Positions 8,292-17,367 of a stretch of 64,000 bases of DNA are shown piece by piece (the first letter of the stretch is position 1; every line of letters begins with the position of its first letter). The DNA comes from Variovorax paradoxus (lineage in GTDB: Bacteria > Pseudomonadota > Gammaproteobacteria > Burkholderiales > Burkholderiaceae_C): the NCBI RefSeq assembly GCF_030811855.1, contig NZ_JAUSRN010000017.1:1-64000 (forward strand), in the 5' to 3' direction. The position numbers were made by a program, and so were the translations under genes. The notes beneath the pieces were generated by a model. That model was not told the DNA's origin and searched no databases. It was given only the letters and a program-made list of their open reading frames with translations.

Positions 8292-9814
8292 GCGGTCAAA
8301 CCCATTTTTTGGAGCTGTGTGCTAAGAGCAAGTCCCTCGGCATCACTAAGCGCTGCCTCTCGCAAGTGACTGAGCGCTTGTCCTGCATCGGGGCGACCAA
8401 AGAGTTCCCGTGACGCCCGCAGAAGACGGTCAAAGCGGCCAGATCCGCGGGCGTGCGTGTCGCTGTAGCCTTTAATAAGACGTCTGCAGCGAAGTAGTTC
8501 CAGTGCTAACGCTGGGTCTTGAGTTAGCACGCGATGTACCTCTGCAAGCCACATCTCCAGATGAGCTTTCTCCTCGGCATGACGGCGGCTTCCACGGCGC
8601 CACCGACGCAAGTTGGCCACAAATCGCAACTGGAGATGGCCGCGCAGAGTGTGCGTGTGGATTCGGCGACCATTGTCTAGCAGGTGGGCAAAATTCTTCT
8701 GAATCATCGATGATCCATCGATCCAATTCGCAATCCCACTGGGCAATAGGCCCATGATTTCTTCGAGCCTGGGGTGGAAATACTCTTCACTGCCGACGAC
8801 ATCGCCTTCCTTCGCACCGACCTCGCGACGCAGGCGCGCGGTACGTTCGCCCCGAGTCTTCAGATCTGCAACGCGGATCACGTCGTCGTAACTCATGGCT
8901 ACTGCAATCCAGCGGGCCGCCTCGGTTGCCAAATCCTTGTCGGCTGGACCTTTGCAAGTTGCCAACACATGAGCCACGCGATCCAGATACTCATCTCCAT
9001 ACGCCACGTCCTGATAGTCAACGACGCGTGCTATCCCTTCGCCCAACCAGTTCCATATGACCTGTGGAAAATCACGACGTGCGCGGTCTAGTAAAGGTTG
9101 AAGTTTCGCGCTCGTAGCTCGCTCAGGAAGAGGCCGTGCCGCTGTGAGCATGGCGTCAGCCGGGGGAGGGGGCGGTTCGCTGCGTTGTGCGACGCCGACC
9201 GCAGCGCGAAGCGCGGCGATGCTTGGCTTCACACCCACGCCGCTGCGCTCAACCACCGCCTCGAAATCACTGACTGAGAAGGGAAGTGCGCTGCTGCCAG
9301 CTAGCGCACCGAATAGGCTGGCCGAGATCACACTTCCTTGACTCACGGCCAAGGCCTGCATGTCGTCGATAACAAGCTTGCGCGCTTGCTTTCTGACGAT
9401 GTCGAGCACGGCTTCGCTGTTGGCGACACCATTGCCCGGCACCATTTTCTCTTCCACAGAGAAGGTGCGGTGGCTGCTGGTGATGACGGTAGTGCGATCC
9501 GGCGTGACGAAGCCTCTTTGTACCGCGCGACCTGCTTCCATGAGCTCTGCCGCGATTAGTATGTCGACGTCGCCCGGCACCGCCATCTGTGCAAGGACAG
9601 GCCGTAGGCCTGGCGTGGGTTCGACTATTTCTATGTAGTAGATGGTGGCGCCTGTGCGCTGCGCGACGCCGGCCACCGAGGTGGACTGCGCGGTCCAACC
9701 AGCGTGTTCTGCCAGGTCCACAATCCAGTCCACCAGGACACCGCCTCCTTGACCGCCGAGTGCCAGGATTGCAAGGTGGATAGTGCGAGGTTTTAGAGGG
9801 CTCAGTCGGGTCAC
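8288..9814 (-). CDS. IorB-like 2-oxoacid:ferredoxin oxidoreductase, gamma domain plus DUF6537-type tail
   Basis: Partner subunit of an indolepyruvate:ferredoxin oxidoreductase-type enzyme, which oxidatively decarboxylates a 2-oxoacid to an acyl-CoA with reduction of ferredoxin. The first 190 residues are the pyruvate:ferredoxin oxidoreductase gamma domain (AILALGGQGGGVLVDW; SVAGVAQRTGATIYYIE), followed by a helical C-terminal extension (DUF6537 type) typical of proteobacterial IorB, giving 508 residues. I chose the GTG at 9814 because it forms a GTGA overlap with the IorA stop; an ATG at 9880 would intrude 70 bases into iorA. It is homologous to the gene at 55191-56693. Confidence 0.88.
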   Translation of the reverse strand: MTRLSPLKPRTIHLAILALGGQGGGVLVDWIVDLAEHAGWTAQSTSVAGVAQRTGATIYYIEIVEPTPGLRPVLAQMAVPGDVDILIAAELMEAGRAVQRGFVTPDRTTVITSSHRTFSVEEKMVPGNGVANSEAVLDIVRKQARKLVIDDMQALAVSQGSVISASLFGALAGSSALPFSVSDFEAVVERSGVGVKPSIAALRAAVGVAQRSEPPPPPADAMLTAARPLPERATSAKLQPLLDRARRDFPQVIWNWLGEGIARVVDYQDVAYGDEYLDRVAHVLATCKGPADKDLATEAARWIAVAMSYDDVIRVADLKTRGERTARLRREVGAKEGDVVGSEEYFHPRLEEIMGLLPSGIANWIDGSSMIQKNFAHLLDNGRRIHTHTLRGHLQLRFVANLRRWRRGSRRHAEEKAHLEMWLAEVHRVLTQDPALALELLRCRRLIKGYSDTHARGSGRFDRLLRASRELFGRPDAGQALSHLREAALSDAEGLALSTQLQKMGLTA

Positions 9815-12045
9815 TTCAAAGCCTCCATTGGGAAGAGGGCGCGCTCGGCGCGCGAACGCCATTGGCGACCCTGCAGCCAACCCACGGTGGCTTGACGCAG
9901 GCGGTCGCGCAAGCGCTCAACGCGTCCCGGGTTGTTGACTTTTGTGGCCTTGTAAAAGGAAGGGCAGAGCACAGCGGCATCTGCCACTTCACCGCAGTGA
10001 CCGCATGCCACACAGTGTTCATCGACGCTCGCGACAGGATCCGGCTTGAGAGCATCTCCACTCGGTGCAAGCGTGAGACTTGGGCAGCCAGAAACGCGCA
10101 TGCATGCGTGGTCGCCTGAGCACACGGCAGCGTCGACGCCGAATCGTTCCTTCAGAACACGCTCGCCGGCTTTGATTGCTTTGGCCTTTGCCGGCTTCTC
10201 TCGCCGCTGACGGTTGAGCATGCATTCGCTCTGCGCAATGATCACTTTTGGGCCCGGCGTGCCGGCGCTCAAGGCTTCTTTGAGAGCCGCACGCATCCCG
10301 TTTACATCGTAGGTATTTGTGAGGGTTCGCACCCAGTCCACACCCACACCGCGAACAGCGCGCTCAATGGCGTGCATGGTGCTGCGGTTGGGATTGATCG
10401 TGCGTGAGGACGGAATATCCTGCCCCCCCGTAGCCGCCGAGTAGTTGTTATCGACGATTACGAAAACGTTGCCCTGCTTGTTGAAGACGGCGTTTGCGAT
10501 GCCTGATGTCAAGCCGTTGTGCCAGAAGCCTCCATCGCCCATGAAGGCGATCGCGCGCTTGGACGCCCCTAACTGAGCCCCTGCGGCAAATGCAGAGGCG
10601 CTGGAGCCACCAAGGCCGTAGCCCATCGTGGTTGCTCCCAAGTTGAAGGGCGGCATGATTGAGAACAGGTGGCAGCCGATGTCAGCCGAAACATGGTGCA
10701 TTCCCATCTCGCGTTCGACCAACTTCAGCGATGAGAAAATTGGTCTTTCCGGGCAACCCACGCAGAGGCCTGGCGGGCGAGGCGGCAAGAGGGGCGTGAG
10801 AGCCAATGCTGCAGAAACTGGAGCGGCGACCGGCGCTTGGTCAGCCCCATCGAGCACGGTCGCTTTACGGCTCGACACCGTTGGCATGGCCATCGTCACT
10901 GGCTTGGCAAAGGCTGCGCGATGGTGTTGTTCCAAGAATCCGCGAATTCCCGTTTGCAGAGCTGTCACGGTGTAGTCGCCGCCCTGAGGAAGCAGATCCT
11001 TGCCATGCACTGCGGTGTTCGAACCGTGACGGCGCAGTATGGTATTGAGATTCTGTTCAAGGTAGTCGGGCTGACCTTCCTCAATCATCAAGACCGCGCG
11101 CTTGCCTTCACAGAAACGAATAACCTCTTCCTCCACTAGTGGGTAGGCCACGTTAAGGATGTATATCGGCACCCGAGTGTTTCCAAACAGGTCGGCCTGG
11201 TCCAAGTGTTTGAGTGCTCGCAACACGTTGTTGGTCAGGCCACCGAGCGAAATGATGCCGATGTGGTCGAGGTCCCCCTCGACAAATTCATTGAGCTGGC
11301 GCTCTTGGATGAACTTCACCGCCGCGGGCCAGCGCTGCTCGAGTTTCTCCTTCTCATGAAGGAAGGAGGCAGGCGGTAGTACGATTCTGTTGACGTCTCG
11401 GGTTGGATTCTCAAGGGCATCTTTGAGGGTAAAACCCGGGCGCTTGTTGTCTCTCGTAACGAAGCTACCGTGCAGATGGCAGGAGCGGATTCGCAATTCC
11501 AGCATCACTGGAGTGTTAGTGGCTTCAGACAGCGCGAATCCGTCGTGGACGGCTTGGACGATTGCGGGCAGGTTCGGTTTGGGATCGAGCAGCCACATCT
11601 GCGATTTCATTGCGAAGGCGTGGGTACGCTCTTGCATGATGGATGAGCCTTCGCCATAGTCCTCTCCCACAATGATGAGAGCCCCGCCCGTCACGCCCCC
11701 CGAGGCCAAGTTGGCCAGGGCGTCCGAGGCGACGTTGGTGCCAACGGTGGACTTCCATGTGACAGCGCCTCGCACGGGGTAGTTCACAGACGCCGAGAGT
11801 GCGGCTGCAGCCGCGGCTTCGCTGGCCGCAGGCTCAAAGTAGACGCCGAGTTCGCTGAGGATAGGCTGAGCTTCTGCCAGCACATCCATAAGGTGCGAAA
11901 TTGGCGAGCCCTGGTAGCCAGTGACGTAACTTACTCCCGACTCGAGCAAGGCCTTTGTAACGGCGAGAATGCCCTCGCCACGAAATTCGGTGCCTGCGGG
12001 AACGAGCAGTTGCTGCACTTCCCTGGCAAATGAGCGTTCGGCCAT
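9811..12045 (-). CDS. IorA-like indolepyruvate/2-oxoacid:ferredoxin oxidoreductase, TPP subunit
   Basis: Catalytic subunit, 744 residues. In order: an alpha-type pyrimidine-binding domain (GYQGSPISHLMDVL near 40), the CVGCPERPIF motif near 430, the thiamine diphosphate site GDGGFWHN...VDNNYSAATGGQ, and a C-terminal ferredoxin-like region with clustered cysteines including CVACGHC for [4Fe-4S] binding. Known relatives turn arylpyruvates, or in some bacteria arylglyoxylates, into aryl-acyl-CoA. Its operon partners (cyclase-family hydrolase, FAD oxidoreductase, RidA-like protein) point to catabolism of an aromatic or heterocyclic compound. A second homologous IorA lies at 56683-59034. The actual 2-oxoacid is not known. 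Confidence 0.9.
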   Translation of the reverse strand: MAERSFAREVQQLLVPAGTEFRGEGILAVTKALLESGVSYVTGYQGSPISHLMDVLAEAQPILSELGVYFEPAASEAAAAAALSASVNYPVRGAVTWKSTVGTNVASDALANLASGGVTGGALIIVGEDYGEGSSIMQERTHAFAMKSQMWLLDPKPNLPAIVQAVHDGFALSEATNTPVMLELRIRSCHLHGSFVTRDNKRPGFTLKDALENPTRDVNRIVLPPASFLHEKEKLEQRWPAAVKFIQERQLNEFVEGDLDHIGIISLGGLTNNVLRALKHLDQADLFGNTRVPIYILNVAYPLVEEEVIRFCEGKRAVLMIEEGQPDYLEQNLNTILRRHGSNTAVHGKDLLPQGGDYTVTALQTGIRGFLEQHHRAAFAKPVTMAMPTVSSRKATVLDGADQAPVAAPVSAALALTPLLPPRPPGLCVGCPERPIFSSLKLVEREMGMHHVSADIGCHLFSIMPPFNLGATTMGYGLGGSSASAFAAGAQLGASKRAIAFMGDGGFWHNGLTSGIANAVFNKQGNVFVIVDNNYSAATGGQDIPSSRTINPNRSTMHAIERAVRGVGVDWVRTLTNTYDVNGMRAALKEALSAGTPGPKVIIAQSECMLNRQRREKPAKAKAIKAGERVLKERFGVDAAVCSGDHACMRVSGCPSLTLAPSGDALKPDPVASVDEHCVACGHCGEVADAAVLCPSFYKATKVNNPGRVERLRDRLRQATVGWLQGRQWRSRAERALFPMEALK

Positions 12046-12076
12046 GTGATGCTTGAAAGATCGCTCGGAAAGCCGC

Positions 12077-12856
12077 TTACTTGACCAGTGCCAGCACGCG
12101 CAGCGGACTACCCGATCCGCCCTTAATCTTGAGGGGTGCGGCCAGGATCAGTGCGCCAGTGGGCGGCAATTGGTCAAGGTTTTGAAGGCACTGCAGGCCA
12201 TACTTGTTAGCGCCGTGCATGAAGGTGTGGCAGGGATAGGGCACTGACCAGGCATAGGACTGGCCGGCGTCGGTATTAATGGTCTCGACGCCGAAACCTC
12301 TCACGTCGCGCTCGTTGATGAGCCACTCCACGGCTTCCTGAGTCGGACCAGGCGTATGGGCGCCGTCTTCGCGCATATTCACGAACGTCTCTGGCTTGCT
12401 GATACGTTTCGCCCAGCCGGTACGAAACAGCAACCACGCGCCCGCAGGAATTCGGCCGTGCTTGTCCTCCCAAGCCTTAATAAAGTCCAAAGTGAGCAGC
12501 CAGTCGTCGTTCTTCGCCACCTCGTCACTTGCATCCACCACCACGGCGGGCCCGATGAACTGGCGTGGGTCGATCGTGTCGACCGCGTTCTGCGCGTGGT
12601 CCTTGCCGGTGATCCAGTGGGCAGGCGCGTCGAAGTGCGTGCCCGTGTGTTCGCCGCAAGAGAAGTTGTTCCAGTACCACCCGGGACCCGCGTCGTCGTA
12701 CTGCGAAATGCGCTCACACTTGAACGCCCACACTTGGCCAAACTGCGGGGGCAGTTGAAGTGCAGGGAACTCATCCGAGAGGGTGTGTGTGAGGTCGATG
12801 ACTCGCAGAGCGCCGGTGGCGATGTCTTGTGCGAATTGTTCAAGGGAAGCGGCCAT
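12077..12856 (-). CDS. Cyclase-family metal hydrolase (kynurenine formamidase / isatin hydrolase-like)
   Basis: A 259-residue member of the cyclase (DUF/Pfam cyclase) family. The metal-binding motif HTGTHFDAPAH spans about residues 70-80 (ligands His70, His74, Asp76). Known members hydrolyse a cyclic or acylated amide: kynurenine formamidase and isatin hydrolase (isatin to isatinate). Features such as YWNNFSCGEHTGTHFDAP and GFGVETINTDAGQS look closer to the isatin hydrolase branch than to KynB, but that is from memory. It lies 31 bases upstream of iorA. If it makes isatinate (2-aminophenylglyoxylate), that product is a 2-oxoacid suited to the IorAB neighbour; this link is inference. Confidence 0.82.
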   Translation of the reverse strand: MAASLEQFAQDIATGALRVIDLTHTLSDEFPALQLPPQFGQVWAFKCERISQYDDAGPGWYWNNFSCGEHTGTHFDAPAHWITGKDHAQNAVDTIDPRQFIGPAVVVDASDEVAKNDDWLLTLDFIKAWEDKHGRIPAGAWLLFRTGWAKRISKPETFVNMREDGAHTPGPTQEAVEWLINERDVRGFGVETINTDAGQSYAWSVPYPCHTFMHGANKYGLQCLQNLDQLPPTGALILAAPLKIKGGSGSPLRVLALVK

Positions 12857-12910
12857 GGAATTCTCCTGCGGTTTCGTGGGGGGAAAGTTGGAATGTTGGG
12901 TGAGAAATGC

Positions 12911-14506
12911 TTAGACGGCGCCCAACGCCTTGGCCAGCAGGAAGCCCGATCCGCCACTCAGCCCTGGGCCAGGGTGGGTAGACGCGCCGATGTGCCAGAG
13001 ATGGCCGACATGCGTTGCGTGGTTCCGTGCGGCGCGCATGGGGCGCCAGAGAAATGACTGGTCCAGGCTGCAATCGCCACCGTAACCCTCGCCGCCAACC
13101 AAATTCATGTTCAAGGCCTCGATGTCTGCCGGCGAAAGAACCGCGCGCGCCAGAAGGCTGCTTTTGAGATTCGGAATTTGGCGAGAAAGTTGCTCGATGA
13201 CGCGATCCGCATATGCCTCACGCAGGGCTGGAGTCCAACGTTTGCCGGGCGGCACTGCGATCACGCCCGCAGCATCGCCCACAGGCTCTCGTGGGCACTC
13301 GAGTAGCTGAATCCAGAGAATGTGCCGCCCCGGTGGCGCGCGGCTGGGATCCAGCGCGGTCGGCTGGGCCACGCAGATAGTCGGTTCGGCTGGAAGCAGG
13401 CTTCGGTCGGCTTCGTTGACTGCTTTAGAAATCGCGTTGACGCCGCTGGTAAGGTGCAAACAGCCAACCTCGCTCAAGGCCGAGTCAGGCCATTGCGGTG
13501 CTTCGGACAGAGCCAAATGGATCTGCATAATGCCTCTCCCATATCGCCATTGACGCGCCTGTTTTGCGATCTCTGCGGGAAGTAGCATCGGGTCAAGCAG
13601 GCGTTGATAGAGCTGCGTAGGAGTGACGTTGCAGACCACTTCCTTAGCCCGAAACTCTCGGCCGTCGACAAGACGAACGCCTACGGCCTTGCCGCTTTGT
13701 ACGATCACGCGCGCCACGTCAGTGCTCGTATGAAGCTCACCCCCGGCCCGGCGAATCAGGCGCTCGAAGGCTCGGACGGTGTTGGCGTTTCCTCCCTTCA
13801 CTATCGGCGCACCAACCGTCTCCAAAGAGAACGTAACGACCTTTGCCATCAAGGCAGAAAGTGGGGCGTCTGGGCCTAGCCCACAGTGCAATACCCAAGG
13901 TGCAAGCAGAGCGCCTGAGAGGTCAGACTGGAAGTTGCTTTCAAGCCATGCCCGTGCGGGTGTCAAGGACTGTCCAAAGAAGCCCGAAAGCGCAAATGGC
14001 CCTTGTTTCAAGGCTTCAGAGGCCAGAGTCTTGGCGGTCCCCAATCGCCAAAGCTCTTTGCCGAGCAGCGAAAAGATCAAGGGCGCTTGGGTCGCCACTT
14101 CGTCAAGAGCCGCGGCGTACGCCGCGCCATCGCCAGTATGTTCCGCTTCGAAGCGCTGGATGTTCGCGTCACGGGACCTGGCGAGAATCAAACTCCTGCC
14201 ATCCGGTGTGAGAACGCCGGTAGGTGAGTCGGTGTTGCAGTACTGCAGTCCCTCCTCATGAAGGGCCTTGCCGAGGGCGGCATAGGCGGGGCCCATCAGA
14301 AACAGCGAATGAGTTGTAGAGAGGGTGTCGTGAAAGAACCCAGGTAGGGTGAGTTCGTCGGTGCGCATGCACCCGCCAAGGACGGCCTCTCGTTCAAGCA
14401 CGCAAACCTTGCGTCCGTCCCGCGCAAGCAGTGCAGCACAGACCAAAGAGTTGATACCGCTGCCAACAAGCAGAACGTCATAGGGGCGTGACCCAGAGCT
14501 TTTCAT
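12911..14506 (-). CDS. Phytoene desaturase-like NAD(P)/FAD-dependent oxidoreductase
   Basis: A 531-residue flavoprotein of the CrtI/amine-oxidase superfamily. The dinucleotide-binding motif VLLVGSGINSLVCAALLARDGRKVCVLE lies at about residues 9-36 (GxGxxS form), and the C-terminal FAD motif is HIGASTHPGPGLSGGSG. The catalysed oxidation or isomerisation is unknown. There are no carotenoid genes nearby, so phytoene is an unlikely substrate. It is first in the long minus-strand operon, divergent from the AraC gene at 14656, and has a clear paralogue at 15647-17215 on the other side of that regulator. Confidence 0.85.
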   Translation of the reverse strand: MKSSGSRPYDVLLVGSGINSLVCAALLARDGRKVCVLEREAVLGGCMRTDELTLPGFFHDTLSTTHSLFLMGPAYAALGKALHEEGLQYCNTDSPTGVLTPDGRSLILARSRDANIQRFEAEHTGDGAAYAAALDEVATQAPLIFSLLGKELWRLGTAKTLASEALKQGPFALSGFFGQSLTPARAWLESNFQSDLSGALLAPWVLHCGLGPDAPLSALMAKVVTFSLETVGAPIVKGGNANTVRAFERLIRRAGGELHTSTDVARVIVQSGKAVGVRLVDGREFRAKEVVCNVTPTQLYQRLLDPMLLPAEIAKQARQWRYGRGIMQIHLALSEAPQWPDSALSEVGCLHLTSGVNAISKAVNEADRSLLPAEPTICVAQPTALDPSRAPPGRHILWIQLLECPREPVGDAAGVIAVPPGKRWTPALREAYADRVIEQLSRQIPNLKSSLLARAVLSPADIEALNMNLVGGEGYGGDCSLDQSFLWRPMRAARNHATHVGHLWHIGASTHPGPGLSGGSGFLLAKALGAV

Positions 14507-14533
14507 GGCTCGGATCTTGCGGCTTTTGCCTTT

Positions 14534-14548
14534 ATCGGGCTATCCGAT
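14534..14548. promoter_or_regulatory. Inverted repeat ATCGG-N5-CCGAT between divergent operons
   Basis: A perfect 5+5 inverted repeat lies in the 149-base gap between the divergent FAD oxidoreductase and AraC genes, 28 bases upstream of the oxidoreductase start. It could be an operator for the AraC protein or for another regulator. A GATAAT box at 14635-14640 on the plus strand could serve the AraC gene. Both are short matches, read by eye. Confidence 0.3.
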
Positions 14549-14655
14549 TTCCGCTCAGCACAGTCCGAATCCCGAGAGAACGCAATACAGGGAAAGCCCT
14601 AGTCGGCATTTAAATACTTTAGCCCTAAATTAATGATAATGCATGGGTCAACGCG

Positions 14656-15639
14656 ATGAAAACAGCCGGACATCCTCAACTGCTTGACACTTTCCCACTT
14701 GTGCGATCGCACAACTTGGAGGAGGCCAGCGACCGGATCGGTCGCGTCTTCTCGCCGCACCGGTTGGAACTGAAAGACCGTGGCGGCAAACTGGACGTAA
14801 GCCACAACCAGGTGCGTTTGCGCGATGTATCGCTCAACGTGCTCCACTATGGAGCGGGTGTATTGATCGATCCGGGGGAGCGTGGAGACTTTTACATGGT
14901 GCAACTGCCGCTGAGCGGTGGCGCGCAACTTTCCTGCGGCAAGGAAGAGGTATTTACTGACTCGAGCGTGCTGAGCGTCCTGCAGCCGCAAAGCAAAAGC
15001 CGAATGGTCTGGTCGGGCGACTGCAGCATGATCCTCGTCCAGGTCCCGCGCAAGGTTGTTCACGATCGGGCCGTGACGTGGGGGCTGAGCAAAACGCCAA
15101 CGTTTGCTCTTGCGCGGTCCCGCCAGTCACCGGAGGTGGCAGCTTGGTGGCAGGCCGTTGTTGACCTCACCAAGAACATAGACTGCTTCGGCCAACAGTG
15201 GCTTCGACATCCGGCGGCATTTTCGGCCATGGAGGAATTTCTTCTGTCCGCCTTCACGGCACTTCTTTGTGAGCCAGCGGAAGAGCCACGCTTTTCGGAT
15301 AGAGGTGGGGATCGTTGCCTTCGCCGCGCTAAGGAATATATCCATGCCAACTTGGAGCGGTCGTTGACTTCCGCTGAGATTGCTGCACACACCTGCGTGT
15401 CGCCCCGCACGCTTGAATCCGTGTTCAAGCGCTTCGGCGAGATCTCTCCTCTTGCATTTTCTCGACGGTGCCGTCTGCAGGCCGTGCACGAAACTCTGCG
15501 TGTGGCTCGTGTTGAGTGCAGGGCGATCAACGTGACAGAGGTTGCGCTTTCCTACGGCTTTATTCACATGGGCCGTTTTGCGGCGCAGTACCGAGAAGTG
15601 TACGGTTGCTGCCCCTCGAGCACGGCACGGCCACATTAA
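14656..15639 (+). CDS. AraC-family transcriptional regulator
   Basis: A 327-residue activator type. The N-terminal half (about 1-200) resembles the AraC-binding-like cupin domain that senses aromatic acids in several relatives (strand pattern around LPLSGGAQLSCG). The C-terminal 90 residues hold the double helix-turn-helix: RRAKEYIHANLERSLTSAEIAAHT for the first and VTEVALSYGFIHMGRFAAQYRE for the second. It is divergent from the minus-strand 14.5-1.0 kb operon and 7 bases upstream of the second FAD oxidoreductase, so it probably controls both. The effector is unknown. Confidence 0.9.
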   Translation: MKTAGHPQLLDTFPLVRSHNLEEASDRIGRVFSPHRLELKDRGGKLDVSHNQVRLRDVSLNVLHYGAGVLIDPGERGDFYMVQLPLSGGAQLSCGKEEVFTDSSVLSVLQPQSKSRMVWSGDCSMILVQVPRKVVHDRAVTWGLSKTPTFALARSRQSPEVAAWWQAVVDLTKNIDCFGQQWLRHPAAFSAMEEFLLSAFTALLCEPAEEPRFSDRGGDRCLRRAKEYIHANLERSLTSAEIAAHTCVSPRTLESVFKRFGEISPLAFSRRCRLQAVHETLRVARVECRAINVTEVALSYGFIHMGRFAAQYREVYGCCPSSTARPH

Positions 15640-15646
15640 CGTACTG

Positions 15647-17215
15647 ATGACACACGACGCAATAGTTGTAGGCGCAGGCCATAACGGCTTGGCCTGTGCA
15701 GTTCACATGGCCACCAAAGGCTGGAAGGTTCTGGTTCTGGAGCAAGCGGGCACTCCTGGGGGCGCGGTTAAGACCGCTGAGGTCACCCTTCCTGGCTACA
15801 GGCACGATCTGTACGCCATGAATCTGAGCGCGTTTGCTGGTTCGCCCTTCCATGCTCAGCACGGCGCGCTTCTAGCCAAGCATGGGCTCGAATTCGTTGG
15901 CGCACCAAAGCCTTTTGCTTCTGTGTTTGCCCCAAACAGCAAGCCAGAATGGCTTGGCGTGGAGCAGGGGCTGGATGCAACCTTGGCGCACATTTCACGC
16001 GCGAGCACTCGAGATGTGGAGGCTTGGCGTTCCCTGAACCAACGCTTTGAGCGAGAGGCCCCCCATATTTTCTCCTTGCTAGGGTCGCCTGTGCCTTCTT
16101 GGGAGATGGTGAGGGTGATGTGGACCATGTGGAGAAAGCTCGGCACTCCAGGAGTGGCTGAAACTGCTCGACTCCTGCTGAGTTCCTCACGTGCTTGGCT
16201 TGAAGGTCAGTTCGAGAGTGACGCCGTGCGCTGCCTTCTCGCCACTTGGGGTTTGCACTTGGACTTCGGACCAGATGTCGCCGGCGGAGCTCTTTTTCCA
16301 TATTTGGAGTCGATGCTCGGACAGCGATTCGGAATGATGCTAGGGCGCGGTGGCGCCGATACGATCGTACGCTCCATGGTTTCCGCGTTGCAAGGGGCCG
16401 GAGGGGAAGTTCGAACTGGGGCGCGCGTGAGACGCATCCAAGTATCAGCTGGTAAAGCGAACGGCGTGGAGCTAGAAGGAGGGGAGCGAATAACAGCGCG
16501 GCGCGCGGTAATTGCCAACGTTCATCCTCGAGCGTTGTATGGGGCCTTGCTCGGAAATGACGCGCCGGCGAACAGCGAAAGTGCGAGAGCCCTTCGACGT
16601 GGTCCCGCAACCATGATGATTCACTTGGCTCTGGACGCCCTGCCGGCATGGCGCGCGGGGCTTGAGTTGCAGTCTTTTGCCTATGTGCACTTGGCGCCGT
16701 CTATGGAGTACATGTCCAGGGCCTACGCCCAAGCCCTCGCTGGAGCGTTACCGGAAGAGCCTGTGTTGGTGGTTGGTCAACCCACAGTATTCGATCCTTC
16801 CCGTGCGCCAGCAGGCAAGCATGTCCTTTGGGTGCAGGTTCGGGTGTTGCCATCTCAGCCAAAATCTGACGCAGCCGGAAAACTGACCGTCGGGCCTTGG
16901 AGCAGCATAAAAGACGCCTATGCGGATCGTGTGCTGGACATTCTGGAGAGGTATGCGCCGGGTTTGCGCCAGTCAGTTTTGGGGCGCTGTGTGTTGTCGC
17001 CTGAAGACCTCGAGCGGGACAACCCGAATCTCGTGGGAGGCGACAGCCTATCTGGCAGCCATCATCTGGACCAGTTTTTTGCCTTTAGGCCATCCTTCGG
17101 GAGATCTCGATGGCGAACCGGCGTTGATGGCCTCTTCCACATTGGCGCTAGCACATGGCCCGGTGCGGGGACAGGTGCGGGCTCGGGATACATGCTCGCA
17201 CGTGATCTGACATAG
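15647..17215 (+). CDS. Second phytoene desaturase-like NAD(P)/FAD-dependent oxidoreductase
   Basis: A 522-residue paralogue of the gene at 12911-14506. The FAD motif AIVVGAGHNGLACAVHMA is at the very N-terminus, and the C-terminal FAD contact is HIGASTWPGAGTGAGSG. Both share internal signatures such as PNLVGGxxxxG and a common QPTxxDPSRAPxGxHxLWxQ block. The ATG at 15647, seven bases after the AraC stop, is chosen because the motif begins only four residues later; an open frame extends 105 bases upstream inside the AraC gene but has no family similarity. It is co-transcribed with the AraC gene. The reaction is unknown. Confidence 0.87.
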   Translation: MTHDAIVVGAGHNGLACAVHMATKGWKVLVLEQAGTPGGAVKTAEVTLPGYRHDLYAMNLSAFAGSPFHAQHGALLAKHGLEFVGAPKPFASVFAPNSKPEWLGVEQGLDATLAHISRASTRDVEAWRSLNQRFEREAPHIFSLLGSPVPSWEMVRVMWTMWRKLGTPGVAETARLLLSSSRAWLEGQFESDAVRCLLATWGLHLDFGPDVAGGALFPYLESMLGQRFGMMLGRGGADTIVRSMVSALQGAGGEVRTGARVRRIQVSAGKANGVELEGGERITARRAVIANVHPRALYGALLGNDAPANSESARALRRGPATMMIHLALDALPAWRAGLELQSFAYVHLAPSMEYMSRAYAQALAGALPEEPVLVVGQPTVFDPSRAPAGKHVLWVQVRVLPSQPKSDAAGKLTVGPWSSIKDAYADRVLDILERYAPGLRQSVLGRCVLSPEDLERDNPNLVGGDSLSGSHHLDQFFAFRPSFGRSRWRTGVDGLFHIGASTWPGAGTGAGSGYMLARDLT

Positions 17216-17239
17216 CTTTTCCTCCTTGCTATTTATTTG

Positions 17240-17261
17240 TTGACAAGTAAACTTTTGACAA
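17240..17261. promoter_or_regulatory. Direct repeat TTGACAA with AGTAAA core
   Basis: Two copies of TTGACAA, 15 bases apart, flank AGTAAACTT in the gap between the convergent FAD oxidoreductase and MarR genes. The sequence is strikingly A/T-rich for the region. It may be a regulator site or a promoter fragment; no gene starts immediately downstream on the plus strand. Confidence 0.25.
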
Positions 17262-17367
17262 AGAAGATAAGTGACGCGTGGTCGCTCTGGCCGACTACTT
17301 CGAGATCACACCTCAAGCGCTGTTTTACATGACACGGCCGAAGCTTGTAACTGGCAATTGAGGCAAT

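Noticed and set aside
12911..17215. Carotenoid biosynthesis cluster
   Set aside because: Only CrtI-like flavoproteins are present; there is no phytoene synthase, GGPP synthase or cyclase gene, and the neighbours belong to catabolism.
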